From Verrucomicrobiaceae bacterium (GTDB taxonomy: Bacteria; Verrucomicrobiota; Verrucomicrobiia; Verrucomicrobiales; Verrucomicrobiaceae): a stretch of DNA of 61,647 nt. The translations under genes and the position numbers were made by a program. Every line of letters begins with the position of its first letter. Positions within the stretch are counted from its first letter, which is position 1. Shown here piece after piece: positions 53,594-61,647 of the stretch. The notes under the pieces were generated by a model. The model made no database searches and had not been told where the DNA came from. It saw nothing but the letters and a program-made list of their open reading frames with translations. The stretch spans positions 1 to 61,647 of the forward strand of contig JAIBCL010000036.1 in NCBI GenBank assembly GCA_019694165.1. The letters run 5' to 3'.

Positions 53594-55802
53594 ATACCGC
53601 TTCCGGCTGATGCTCTTCACGCTCGCGATCCTCTGCGGGTTCGGGATGCTCGTGTACAGGCTCTGGTATCTGCAGCACACGCGGCACGCCGAGTACGTCG
53701 GCAAGGTGCCGGGCCAGAAGGAGCTGCGCGTGCGTGTGCCCGGTGTGCGCGGCGAGATCAAGGACCGCAATGGCGTCACGCTCGTGAGCAACAAGCCCTC
53801 CTTCGAAGTGCGCGTGGTCATGAAGGAGGTGATCGACGAGTACCGCCGGCAGTTGAAGGAAAAGAAGGACCGCGGCGAGAAGGTGGAGATGCCCGCGTTC
53901 AACTACGAACTGGTGATCCAGGGCATCAAGCGCAGCAAGTCCGAGCCAGACTACGTCGAAATCTTCAATCAACTTGTCGCCAGCAAGCTCAATGAAATGG
54001 GTCTGGCCAAGCCGTTCTCGTCCGAAGAACTGCGCGTTCACACGCGCGCCTTCCGCGGTCTGGTGCCGTGGGTGTATCGGGACGACCTGAGCTTCGAGGA
54101 GTTCAGCCGCTTCGCCGAGCACAACCTCGGGCTGCCGGGTCTCTCCGTGGCCGTGCGCCCGGTGCGCCAGTATCTCTACGGCTCCTTCGCCTGCCACCTG
54201 CTCGGCTACGTGGGGCAGCCTGACATCGACAAGGTGCCCGAGGAGGAGCGTCGTCCGTGGGGGAACTACTACGTGCCTGATGACTACGGGGCAGCCGGCA
54301 TTGAGAAGACCATGAACAAGTACCTCGTCGGCAAGCCCGGGGTGCGAACTGTGCGCGTCGATCAGAAAGGCGCCATCGTCGGCGAGGTCGGCTACGAGGA
54401 GCCTCGCAAGGGCAACGACGTGCTCCTCACCATCGACGCGCGCATTCAGATGATCGCAGAGCGTGCGTTGCGCGACGGCGGCATCGGCCGCGGCGCGGTC
54501 GTCGTCATTGAGCCGAACTCCGGCGAGGTGCTGGCGATGGCTTCCACGCCTTCGTATGATCCGAACAAATTCATCCCCAGCATTTCCCAGGACGACTGGG
54601 ACGCCTACTTGAAGAATCCCGTGAAGCCTTTGAGCTGCCGCGCCCTCGGTGGCTACGCGCCGGGGTCCACCTACAAGATCGTCACCGCCCTCGCCGGCTG
54701 CCTCGCAGGCATCACAAACTCGCATTTCTCCTGCGGCGGCAGCGTGACCTACGGCACGAAAGCCATGAAGTGCTGGATCGCCGACAAAGGCGGCAGCCAC
54801 GGCTCGCTTGATTTGAGCGATGCCATCAAGCAGAGCTGCAACTGCTTCTTCTATCAGTACGGCAACCGCGCCGGTCTCAAGAACATCGACATCATCGGTC
54901 GCCTCATGGGCCTCGGGCAGCGCAGCGGCGTCGAACTCGACGAAGAGGACGAGCGCAGTCTCATCCTCCCCGGCGAGAAGTGGGTGCGGCAGAACAAGCC
55001 CTCCGAAAACTGGCGGAGCCCCGGCTTCGTAGCGAACGTCTCCATAGGCCAGGGCCTCGTGCAGGCCTCGCCTCTGCAGATGTGCAATGTGGCCGCCACC
55101 GTCGCCAATGGCGGCAGGGCATACCCCGTGCACCTGCTCAAACGAGTGGTGGATGGCACCAAGGTCGTGTTCGACAACCAGCCCGAGCCGCGCGGTGATC
55201 TCATCAAGCAGGCCGTCACCCCGCAGCAGTTCGAGCTGGTGCGCCGCGGCATGTGGAAGGTGGTAAATGCCGACGGCGGGACCGGCAAGGCCGGCAGATT
55301 GCCCGGCGTCGAGGTAGCCGGCAAGACCGGCACCGCGCAGTTCCTGCGCAGCGGCCAGAAGGACAATCACACCTGGTTTATCTCCTTCGCTCCATACAAG
55401 GATCCCAAATTCGCCGTCTGCGCGCTCACCCAGGGCGGCAAGTCCGGCGGTCTCTGCGCAGCGCCCGTGGTGAAGCGCGTGCTCGAGCAGGCGCTCGCCC
55501 TCGATCAGGGCTACAAGGTCGCCATCGAGCAGGTGCGGGAAATCGCCGGCGACTTCAAGCAGCACGAGGCCATCACATTCTCAAAGGAACTCAACATCAA
55601 CCTGGCCTCGTCGGACGATGACGTGGATGCCGGTGCCGAAGCCCGCCACGAGTCCGTGGAAGGGACTCGCAAAGTGGCTCCGCCGAAGGTCCGCAGGAAG
55701 GAAGATGCCGCCGGCTCGCGGGCCGTCGATCCGAGTCGTGAAGTCCCCAAGGCTGTGCCGGTCAAGAAGGCCGGATTCTTCCAGCGCATCTTCGGCCGGT
55801 GA
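53580..55802 (+). CDS. mrdA: Peptidoglycan transpeptidase PBP2
   Basis: 740 aa. Membrane anchor FRLMLFTLAILCGFGMLVYR, then RVPGVRGEIKDRNGVTLVSN and a dimerisation domain; transpeptidase motifs STYK (S363), SCN (S419) and KTG (K582, in VAGKTGTAQF). The last about 100 residues are a charged extension rich in Lys/Val/Glu, longer than usual. Builds cross-links during elongation with the Mre proteins. rodA is not next to it. Confidence 0.95.
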   Translation: MMVVRYRFRLMLFTLAILCGFGMLVYRLWYLQHTRHAEYVGKVPGQKELRVRVPGVRGEIKDRNGVTLVSNKPSFEVRVVMKEVIDEYRRQLKEKKDRGEKVEMPAFNYELVIQGIKRSKSEPDYVEIFNQLVASKLNEMGLAKPFSSEELRVHTRAFRGLVPWVYRDDLSFEEFSRFAEHNLGLPGLSVAVRPVRQYLYGSFACHLLGYVGQPDIDKVPEEERRPWGNYYVPDDYGAAGIEKTMNKYLVGKPGVRTVRVDQKGAIVGEVGYEEPRKGNDVLLTIDARIQMIAERALRDGGIGRGAVVVIEPNSGEVLAMASTPSYDPNKFIPSISQDDWDAYLKNPVKPLSCRALGGYAPGSTYKIVTALAGCLAGITNSHFSCGGSVTYGTKAMKCWIADKGGSHGSLDLSDAIKQSCNCFFYQYGNRAGLKNIDIIGRLMGLGQRSGVELDEEDERSLILPGEKWVRQNKPSENWRSPGFVANVSIGQGLVQASPLQMCNVAATVANGGRAYPVHLLKRVVDGTKVVFDNQPEPRGDLIKQAVTPQQFELVRRGMWKVVNADGGTGKAGRLPGVEVAGKTGTAQFLRSGQKDNHTWFISFAPYKDPKFAVCALTQGGKSGGLCAAPVVKRVLEQALALDQGYKVAIEQVREIAGDFKQHEAITFSKELNINLASSDDDVDAGAEARHESVEGTRKVAPPKVRRKEDAAGSRAVDPSREVPKAVPVKKAGFFQRIFGR

Positions 55803-55848
55803 AACGCGTCGTCGTCCGAAACATAACCTCCCGCCCAACCATCTCGAT

Positions 55849-57429
55849 ATGCCCATTGGATTTGTGAAACGCATCAAGGAATTCCTCACCGGAAGAAAAG
55901 ACATCAACAGCGGCACCCGCATCGTCATCAACTGCGAGAAGCTCGAAAGCCGGGTCGCCCTCATGGAGAACGGCGCGCTCGAAGAATACACCATCGAGCG
56001 CGTCGGCACCCAGAGCCTCGTGGGCAGCGTGTTCAAAGGCCGCATCAAGAACATCGAGCAGGGCCTCAAGGCCATGTTTGTGGACATCGGTTTCGAGAAA
56101 AACGCCTTCCTCCACTTCTGGGATGCCATCCCCGCCGCGCTCGACGGCATCGAGGAGGTAAGCCGCGGCGGCAGCAACAAGAAGAAAAAGAAAATCACCT
56201 CCGCCGACATCCCAAGCCTCTACCCGGTCGGTTCCGAGATCATGGTGCAGGTCACCAAAGGCCCCATCGGCAACAAAGGGCCGCGAGTCACCACGAACAT
56301 CTCGCTCGCCGGCCGCCTGCTCGTCCTCATGCCGCTCAATGAAGTCTTCGGGATCTCCCGCAAGGTCGAGGACCCGAAGGAGCGCGCACGCATCCGCAAG
56401 ATCATCGAGAATCTCGACCTGCCCGAAGGCATGGGCCTCATCATGCGCACCGAGGCATCCGGCAAGCGCGCCCGCCACATCGTGCGCGACCTCAGCATCC
56501 TGCTCGAGGAGTGGGAGGAGATCGTTCATGTGCGGGACAATCAAAACGCTCCCGTCTGCTGCTTCCAGGAGCCGGACATCATCGAGCGCACCGTGCGCGA
56601 CTTCCTCACCGAGGAGGTCGATGAAGTCATCTGCGACGACCAGGCCACCGTCGAGCGCATGCAGGAGATGGCCGGCCATATCTCGCGCCGTGCGAAGAAG
56701 CGCATCAACTTCTTCCAAGGCCCCGGCGCGCTCTTCGACGCCTACGGCATTCAGCGGCAGATCGACAACGCCTTCTACCGCCAGGTGTGGCTTCCGTGCG
56801 GCGGCTACATCGTCATCGACCAGACCGAGGCGCTCGTCGCCATCGACGTCAACACCGGCCGCAACAAAGGCTCGAACAACATCGACAAGCTCCTGCTCCA
56901 AACCAACATGGAAGCCGCCGCCGAGGTCGCGCGCCAGCTCCGCCTGCGGAACATGGGCGGCCTCATCGTCGTGGACTTCATCGACATGAAGAGCCGCAAG
57001 GACCAGCAGCTCGTTTACAAGACGATGCTTGACCATGTGAAGCGCGACAAGGCCAAGACCCAGGTGCTGCAAATCTCCGCCTTCGGCCTGATGGAGATGA
57101 CGCGCCAGCGCCTGCACGAGAGCCTCAGCACCTCGCTGCTGGAAGATTGCCCTTATTGCAAAGGCCACGGCCAGGTGAAGACCACGCTCACCATGAGCGT
57201 GGAGCTTCAGCGCCGTCTCAGCGCCATACTCCAGCGCGACAATCCGGACCAGAAGGACCTCGTCGTCATCGTCCACCCCGAGGTGCTCAACCGCCTCCGC
57301 ACTGAAGACAGCGAGCACCTCGTCGATCTCGAGCGCAAATACCACGCCCGCCTCACCTTCCGCAGTGACCCGACGTACCACCGGGAGCAGATCGTGATCA
57401 CGAACAAGGCCGGGGAGGAGATCAAGTAG
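55849..57429 (+). CDS. rng: Ribonuclease G/E
   Basis: 526 aa from MPIGFVKRIKEFL at 55849; frame open from 55618. The S1-like domain lies near the N-terminus (GSVFKGRIKNIEQGLKAMFV, DIGFEKNAFLHF), with an insert rich in Lys (GGSNKKKKKITS). The catalytic domain has FDAYGIQRQIDNAF and VAIDVNTGRNKGSNN, then the Zn-link CPYCKGHG. Single-strand RNA endonuclease in rRNA maturation and mRNA decay. Last gene of the mre operon, 46 bp after mrdA; overlaps the convergent epimerase by 8 bp. Confidence 0.94.
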   Translation: MPIGFVKRIKEFLTGRKDINSGTRIVINCEKLESRVALMENGALEEYTIERVGTQSLVGSVFKGRIKNIEQGLKAMFVDIGFEKNAFLHFWDAIPAALDGIEEVSRGGSNKKKKKITSADIPSLYPVGSEIMVQVTKGPIGNKGPRVTTNISLAGRLLVLMPLNEVFGISRKVEDPKERARIRKIIENLDLPEGMGLIMRTEASGKRARHIVRDLSILLEEWEEIVHVRDNQNAPVCCFQEPDIIERTVRDFLTEEVDEVICDDQATVERMQEMAGHISRRAKKRINFFQGPGALFDAYGIQRQIDNAFYRQVWLPCGGYIVIDQTEALVAIDVNTGRNKGSNNIDKLLLQTNMEAAAEVARQLRLRNMGGLIVVDFIDMKSRKDQQLVYKTMLDHVKRDKAKTQVLQISAFGLMEMTRQRLHESLSTSLLEDCPYCKGHGQVKTTLTMSVELQRRLSAILQRDNPDQKDLVVIVHPEVLNRLRTEDSEHLVDLERKYHARLTFRSDPTYHREQIVITNKAGEEIK

Positions 57430-58450
57430 CGCGCTCCGCCACGCCGATGCCCGGTCTGTCCGGCATCACCAGCCGGCCTTGGGCATCATAGCGGATGCCC
57501 TCGTAGTCGTCGTTCGCCACGTAGAGATGGCCGTCGAGGTCGATCCAGTCCGCCAGCGGCGCGAGATGCGCTGCGGCGGTGGTGCCGATGCTGCTCTCGA
57601 TCATGCAGCCCAGCATCACCTTCATGCGGTGCACTCGCGCCGCCAGTATCATCTCCCGCGCGCGGTGCCAGCCGCCGCATTTGAGCAGCTTCACGTTTAC
57701 GCCATCAGCCAGCCCGGCGAGCGCCGGCACATCGTCCATCGTCCGCGCGCTTTCATCGGCGTAAAGCGGCATGCGGCAGCCGCGCAGCTTAGCGCGCAGT
57801 TCGCGCCAGCCTTCGATGCCCGACTCCCGGCTGACCGGCTGCTCGACGAAGGCGATCCTCCAGTGCTCTAGCGTCGAGATCAGAGCGGCCGCCACATCGG
57901 GCGACCAGCCGCCGTTCGCATCGGCGAAGATCGTGGCCTGCGGCGCGGCATTGCGCGCGCGTATCGCCACCAGTTCATCATGTTCAGGATTCCCGCTGCC
58001 GAGTTTGAGCTTCAGCACGCGAAACTGGCGGCTCGTCTCCCGCACCCGTTCGCCGAATTCATCGAGGTCGTCCGGAATGCCAAAAGAGCGGCAACCCGGC
58101 GGCGGCGATGACCACCGGCACCCGCTCAGCCGCTGCCAGAGGAGGCCGATGGGCCTGCCCGTGGCCTTGCCCGTCATGTCGAGGCGCAGCAAATCTAGAG
58201 CCAGCAGCGCCGCGCGCGGCCCGTGGCGCGGGTTCTCCACCAGCGGATTCGGCAGCCCGCGGAGCCACGCCAGGCATTCCTCGGGATCATCTTCGTAGTA
58301 GGGCACAAACGGCGCCTCGCCGATGGCGTCAATGCCGTCCCGCCGCGCGGTCACACGCACAACCCGGCGCTCCGCGGACTTTCCGTGTGCGATGCGGAAC
58401 GGCTCCACGAGCTGCAGCGTCTTGAGTTCTGCGTGGAATTCGGATGACAT
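57422..58450 (-). CDS. Enolase-superfamily epimerase (dipeptide epimerase-like)
   Basis: 342 aa. Catalytic layout of the muconate-lactonising/epimerase branch: KLKLG (two Lys at the KxK site), FADANGGWSPD (metal Asp), VEQPVSRES (metal Glu), YADESART (metal Asp), and DGVNVKLLKCGG with the opposite Lys. This pattern fits L-Ala-D/L-Glu epimerase relatives, which recycle peptidoglycan peptides; other acid-sugar or dipeptide substrates cannot be excluded. Cytoplasmic. Convergent with rng. Confidence 0.85.
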   Translation of the reverse strand: MSSEFHAELKTLQLVEPFRIAHGKSAERRVVRVTARRDGIDAIGEAPFVPYYEDDPEECLAWLRGLPNPLVENPRHGPRAALLALDLLRLDMTGKATGRPIGLLWQRLSGCRWSSPPPGCRSFGIPDDLDEFGERVRETSRQFRVLKLKLGSGNPEHDELVAIRARNAAPQATIFADANGGWSPDVAAALISTLEHWRIAFVEQPVSRESGIEGWRELRAKLRGCRMPLYADESARTMDDVPALAGLADGVNVKLLKCGGWHRAREMILAARVHRMKVMLGCMIESSIGTTAAAHLAPLADWIDLDGHLYVANDDYEGIRYDAQGRLVMPDRPGIGVAERAT

Positions 58451-58529
58451 GCGCGACTAGTCGCGGCGCGGGCGCGGGCGTTCAACTTTTTCTTGTGCTG
58501 CTACACCGCGCACGCCACTGGTCGGCCTC

Positions 58530-59864
58530 ATGCGCCTTTCCTCTCTGGTTCTGATCTTCCTCACGCCCGTTCTCACCCACGCTCAAGCGCCCGCCCGTAT
58601 GCCTGCGCCTGCCGCCGCCACCGGCGCGGGCTTCAAACTCGAAGCCGCCGTCGATCGCAAAGACGCGATCTTCAAAAAAGGCGAACCCGTCAGCGTCACG
58701 ATCACGCTGACGAAGGACGGCAGGCCAGTGAGCGACGCCGAGGTGACTTGGACCTTCAGCAAGGACGGCCTGCCGCCTTATGGAAACGGCAAGGCGATGC
58801 TCAAAGACGGCAAAGCGAAGGCGACGGCCAAGCTCGACGATCCCGGTTTTCTTCAATGCCGCGCTTCCTTCCGCGAAACGCCGACGAGCGCACCGATCAC
58901 GGCTCTCGCGGGTGCGGGCATCGAGCCGCTGGAGATCAAGCCGTCGATGCCGCGCCCCGATGACTTCGATGCCTTCTGGGCCGCGCAGAAGAAGAAGCTC
59001 GCCGCCGTGCCGATGACGGCGAAGCTGACGAAGGAGAAATCTCCCTCGGCCAAAGTCGAAGTATTCGATGCGCAGGTGGATTGCCTCGGGAAACCGGTCT
59101 CCGGCTACTTTGCGCGGCCCGCAGGCGCGAAGCCAAAGAGCCTCCCGATCATCCTGACCGTGCATGGTGCCGGCGTGAGCAGCTCCAACATGGGAAGTCC
59201 CGTTGGCTGGGCGGGCAATGGAGCGCTTGCGATGGACTTGAACGCCCATGGCATTCCGAATGGCAAGCCCGCCGATTTCTACAAGTCGCTCTCGGAAGGA
59301 GATCTGAAGGACTACCGCACCGCCGGCCGCGAGTCGCGGGATACGATCTACTTCCTCGGCATGTTCCTGCGGCTCGTGCGCGCGATCGATTTCCTCACCT
59401 CGCAGCCAGAGTGGAACGGCAAGGATGTGATCGTCTATGGCAGCAGCCAGGGTGGTTTCCAAGCATTCGCCGCCGCAGGCATCGACGAGCGCGTGACCGT
59501 CATGTGCGCGGGTGTCCCGGCCGGTTGCGATCACACCGGCGTCGTGGCGAAGCGGGTGAACGGCTGGCCAAAGTTCATCCCCAGTCTGCCGGTCACCGAG
59601 CCGGATCCGAAGGTGCTCGAAGCCGTGCGCTACTTCGACAACGTGAACTTCGCCGCGCACACGCACGCGAAGGAGGCCATCGTCACCGTCGGATTCATCG
59701 ACACGACGTGCCCGCCCACCAGCGTGTATGCCGCCTACAACGCGCTTCCGATCAAGAAGCAGATCTTCAACGACGTGAAGAGCGGTCACGCCAACACGCC
59801 CGCCGCCATCAAGGCGATGATGGATGTGGCCACCCGCGTGATCAAAGCCGCAGCGCAACCATGA
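58530..59864 (+). CDS. Secreted acetyl xylan esterase (AXE1 family)
   Basis: 444 aa with signal peptide MRLSSLVLIFLTPVLTHAQ. Residues about 30-125 are an Ig-like domain; the AXE1 hydrolase starts with PRPDDFDAFWAAQKKKLA. Nucleophile elbow GSSQGG (S306), Asp in GFIDTTCPPTSVYAAYN, His in SGHANTP. Removes acetyl or cephalosporin-type esters from sugars outside the cell. The stop overlaps the next ATG. Confidence 0.92.
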   Translation: MRLSSLVLIFLTPVLTHAQAPARMPAPAAATGAGFKLEAAVDRKDAIFKKGEPVSVTITLTKDGRPVSDAEVTWTFSKDGLPPYGNGKAMLKDGKAKATAKLDDPGFLQCRASFRETPTSAPITALAGAGIEPLEIKPSMPRPDDFDAFWAAQKKKLAAVPMTAKLTKEKSPSAKVEVFDAQVDCLGKPVSGYFARPAGAKPKSLPIILTVHGAGVSSSNMGSPVGWAGNGALAMDLNAHGIPNGKPADFYKSLSEGDLKDYRTAGRESRDTIYFLGMFLRLVRAIDFLTSQPEWNGKDVIVYGSSQGGFQAFAAAGIDERVTVMCAGVPAGCDHTGVVAKRVNGWPKFIPSLPVTEPDPKVLEAVRYFDNVNFAAHTHAKEAIVTVGFIDTTCPPTSVYAAYNALPIKKQIFNDVKSGHANTPAAIKAMMDVATRVIKAAAQP

Positions 59865-61156
59865 GCGAGTTTTCAAAACCCGGCGCAGGCCACGAGCGTC
59901 CACCGCGTCCCCTCCGTCCTTCACGTCCCTTCCGTCCCTCCCACCGCCCGCAGCCCGCGCCATCCGAGCCACCACTCGGCTCCGAGTCATGGCCGAAGCC
60001 GTGGGTGCAGATCAAATACTTCTCCTTCCATCCGTCGATCTACCCGAACATGATCCGCGCCGCGTCCGACGACGCAGCGGCGGGCGATCTCGTGAACGTC
60101 TTCGACAAGGAAGGCAATCTCTTCGGTCACGGCTTCTACAATCCGAAGGCGCGCATCCCGCTCCGCGTGCTGAATCACCTCAAGTCAGAGTTCGCAGAGG
60201 TCGATCTCGACAGCTATCTCCGCGACGCGATCAAACTGCGCACCGAGACGCTGAAGCCCGCCGACACCGGTGATGCGTGGCGCGTCATTCACTCCGATGG
60301 CGACCGCATCAGCGGCCTCGTCGTCGATAAATACGGCGACACCCTCTCCATCGAAGTCACCTCGCTCGGCGTGTGGCGTCGGCTGCGGCGCTGGCTGCCC
60401 ATTTTGCATGAATCGCTCGGCACGAAGCACCACGTCATCCATGCCGATCCCGAGATCGCGCGCATCGAGTCCATGCGCTGGGCCGACGTGCCCGAGGCCG
60501 ACGATCCCGCGCCGAAGAGCGTGCGCATCCGCGAGCACGACATCCGCTATCAGGTGAACTTCGAGTCCGGCCACAAGACCGGCTTCTTCTGCGACCAGCG
60601 CGACAACCGCCGGCGCTTCGGCCAGTTCGCGCGCGGTCGTGTGCTCGATCTCTGCTGCTACTCCGGCGGCTTCTCGCTCGCCGCGAAGCTCATCGGGAAA
60701 TGCGACGACGTCACCGGCGTCGATCTCGACGAGCAGGCCATCGCGCAGGCCAAACAAAACGGCAATCTCAACCAGACTCGCATCAACTGGGTGCACGCCG
60801 ATGTCTTCACCTGGATGCGTCAGGCGCAGAAGAACGGCGAGCTATGGGACACCATCGTGCTCGATCCGCCGAAGCTCGTCTGGTCACGCGACGAGACCGA
60901 CGAAGGGCGCAAAAAATACAACGACATGAACGTCCTCGCCCTCCAGCTCATCCGGCCGGGCGGCCTCTTCGTCACCTGCTCGTGCTCCGGCCTGCTCGAA
61001 GAAGCCGAGTTCGAATACATCGTCACCAGCGCCGCCCACCGCTATCAAAGGAAACTCCAGATCCTCGATCGCACCGGCGCCGGCTCCGATCATCCCGTGA
61101 TGTCAAACTGCCCCGAGAGCCGCTATCTGAAGACGCTGTGGGCGGTGGTGAGGTGA
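59861..61156 (+). CDS. rlmI: Class I SAM-dependent rRNA cytosine methyltransferase, RlmI-like
   Basis: 431 aa from ATG at 59861 (ATGA overlap with the esterase). A Pro/Arg-rich leader of about 45 residues precedes the PUA-like domain (VNVFDKEGNLFGHGFYNPKA). Methyltransferase motifs: LDLCCYSGGFSLAAKL (motif I), VDLDEQAIAQAKQN, LDPPKLVWSRDE (motif IV with the catalytic region) and FVTCSCSGLL (motif VI with Cys). Probably forms m5C in 23S rRNA; the exact base is inferred from family. Confidence 0.9.
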   Translation: MSEFSKPGAGHERPPRPLRPSRPFRPSHRPQPAPSEPPLGSESWPKPWVQIKYFSFHPSIYPNMIRAASDDAAAGDLVNVFDKEGNLFGHGFYNPKARIPLRVLNHLKSEFAEVDLDSYLRDAIKLRTETLKPADTGDAWRVIHSDGDRISGLVVDKYGDTLSIEVTSLGVWRRLRRWLPILHESLGTKHHVIHADPEIARIESMRWADVPEADDPAPKSVRIREHDIRYQVNFESGHKTGFFCDQRDNRRRFGQFARGRVLDLCCYSGGFSLAAKLIGKCDDVTGVDLDEQAIAQAKQNGNLNQTRINWVHADVFTWMRQAQKNGELWDTIVLDPPKLVWSRDETDEGRKKYNDMNVLALQLIRPGGLFVTCSCSGLLEEAEFEYIVTSAAHRYQRKLQILDRTGAGSDHPVMSNCPESRYLKTLWAVVR

Positions 61157-61490
61157 AATCACGTCTCTGGCATCCCCGTGGTCGGCGCGGGGATCGCAGG
61201 GTCTGCATTCATCCATAACCTGCCGGGTTGTGACCGAGGAGAGTCTCCCCGACCCGTAAGCTGTCAGGTCACGGCCGTCAGATGCACAGGGATGAAGGCG
61301 GTAGGGCACCTGCTGCGTCCGCGCGGCACCGTTGCTGCCATCTGCGGCCGGTGATCGGGACAGACAAAACACTCCCTCCACCACTCCACCCGCGCGCCAT
61401 TCACTTTGACCGCATTCCTCTTGCCACGGCACAGCGGTTGCTGATAAAACCACACTCCTCACCGCTTATTCCCTGCCACCGAGTCCCTCG
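61157..61490. other. Intergenic region upstream of the kinase gene
   Basis: 334 bp with no gene seen. It contains a short palindrome (GGAGAGTCTCC) after rlmI that could help end its transcript, and the candidate promoter at 61421-61450. Confidence 0.5.
61421..61450 (+). promoter_or_regulatory. Candidate promoter of the kinase gene
   Basis: TTGCCA (61421-61426) with TAAAAC at 61445-61450 (18-bp spacer) or GATAAA at 61443-61448 (16 bp). The start codon is about 40 bases downstream, which gives a sensible leader. Prediction by eye only. Confidence 0.3.
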
Positions 61491-61647
61491 ATGCCCGACG
61501 ATCCCACTGCTCCCACGCCTCCTCCGCCGAATCCCGGCCCGACGCCGACGGGTTATCAGCGCACGCAGGGTGGCGGCTTCAAATGGGTGCCTCCTTCCGC
61601 GGAGGAGTTGAGCAAGCTGTTGCCGCAATACGAGGTCGAGGCGCTTG
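61491..61647 (+). CDS. N-terminus of a Ser/Thr protein kinase-like protein, 3' part outside window
   Basis: 52 codons to the window edge. The reading is a Pro/Thr-rich start (TAPTPPPPNPGPTPTG) then FKWVPPSAEELSKLLPQYEV. In Verrucomicrobia and Planctomycetes, the 'VPPSxEELxxLLPQYEV' phrase comes directly before the glycine-rich loop of PknB-type kinases. The catalytic domain itself is not visible, so the call rests on this leader. Confidence 0.6.
   Translation, partial: MPDDPTAPTPPPPNPGPTPTGYQRTQGGGFKWVPPSAEELSKLLPQYEVEAL

Noticed and set aside
55762..57381. 539-codon minus-strand frame opposite rng
   Set aside because: RNase G motifs are on the plus strand; the opposite frame is an artefact of codon bias.

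Overview
The window looks like a chromosome segment of a Verrucomicrobiota bacterium, Verrucomicrobiaceae-like. This is inferred from the mix of several secreted formylglycine sulfatases, ECF sigma/FecR-like pairs, a glycine-rich domain followed by a C-terminal 'FYRLK' tail, the start of a typical Verrucomicrobia/Planctomycetes Ser/Thr kinase, and a complete mre/PBP2/RNase G cell-shape operon. I could run no database search, so every family name comes from motifs I can read. Shine-Dalgarno sites are mostly weak or absent, so start codons were chosen by signal peptides, family N-termini and overlaps.

Region 1 (1-30911, all on the minus strand) is a secreted polysaccharide and sulfate-ester degradation locus. 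In transcription order it holds: a sulfatase; ECF sigma and FecR-like pair no. 2; a sugar isomerase; an SGNH esterase; a double beta-helix protein coupled to a TIM-barrel-like protein; a FAD oxidoreductase; ECF sigma and FecR-like pair no. 1; a very large PL8 polysaccharide lyase; a GH2 fused to an alginate-lyase-like domain; a GxxExxY (PD-(D/E)XK-like) protein; two sulfatases with matching EF-hand tails; a broken NlpC/P60-like gene; and a tandem-duplicated arylsulfotransferase-like protein cut by the window edge. The predicted exports would desulfate, cleave and deacylate an acidic, sulfated polysaccharide. The two sigma/FecR-like pairs are obvious candidate regulators.

A family of inverted repeats runs through region 1, with 27-bp arms each built from two AGGAGAATG units. 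One arm supplies the ATG of the GxxExxY gene and another contains its stop codon, so the gene looks like a cassette inside the repeat family. A third arm encodes part of the PL8 signal peptide. A separate 126-bp MITE-like element with perfect 6-bp flanking repeats lies near the broken gene.

Region 2 (31042-34785) holds a lipoprotein, a beta-CASP metallo-beta-lactamase, two small unknown genes and tRNA-Ser(UGA). Region 3 (about 34900-41602, plus strand) is a three-gene unit of unknown function with a dockerin-like protein, a 1003-residue unknown protein and a protein with cohesin-like and He_PIG-like domains; none has a visible signal peptide.

Region 4 (41824-50677) mixes metabolism and housekeeping: a GlcD-like oxidase, a secreted alpha/beta hydrolase, an S4 RNA-binding protein, membrane proteins, a secreted beta-helix protein, hisS and recF. 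Region 5 (50801-57429) is mreB-mreC-mreD-mrdA-rng. Region 6 (57422-61647) has an enolase-superfamily epimerase, an AXE1 esterase coupled to an RlmI-like methyltransferase, and the start of a protein kinase.
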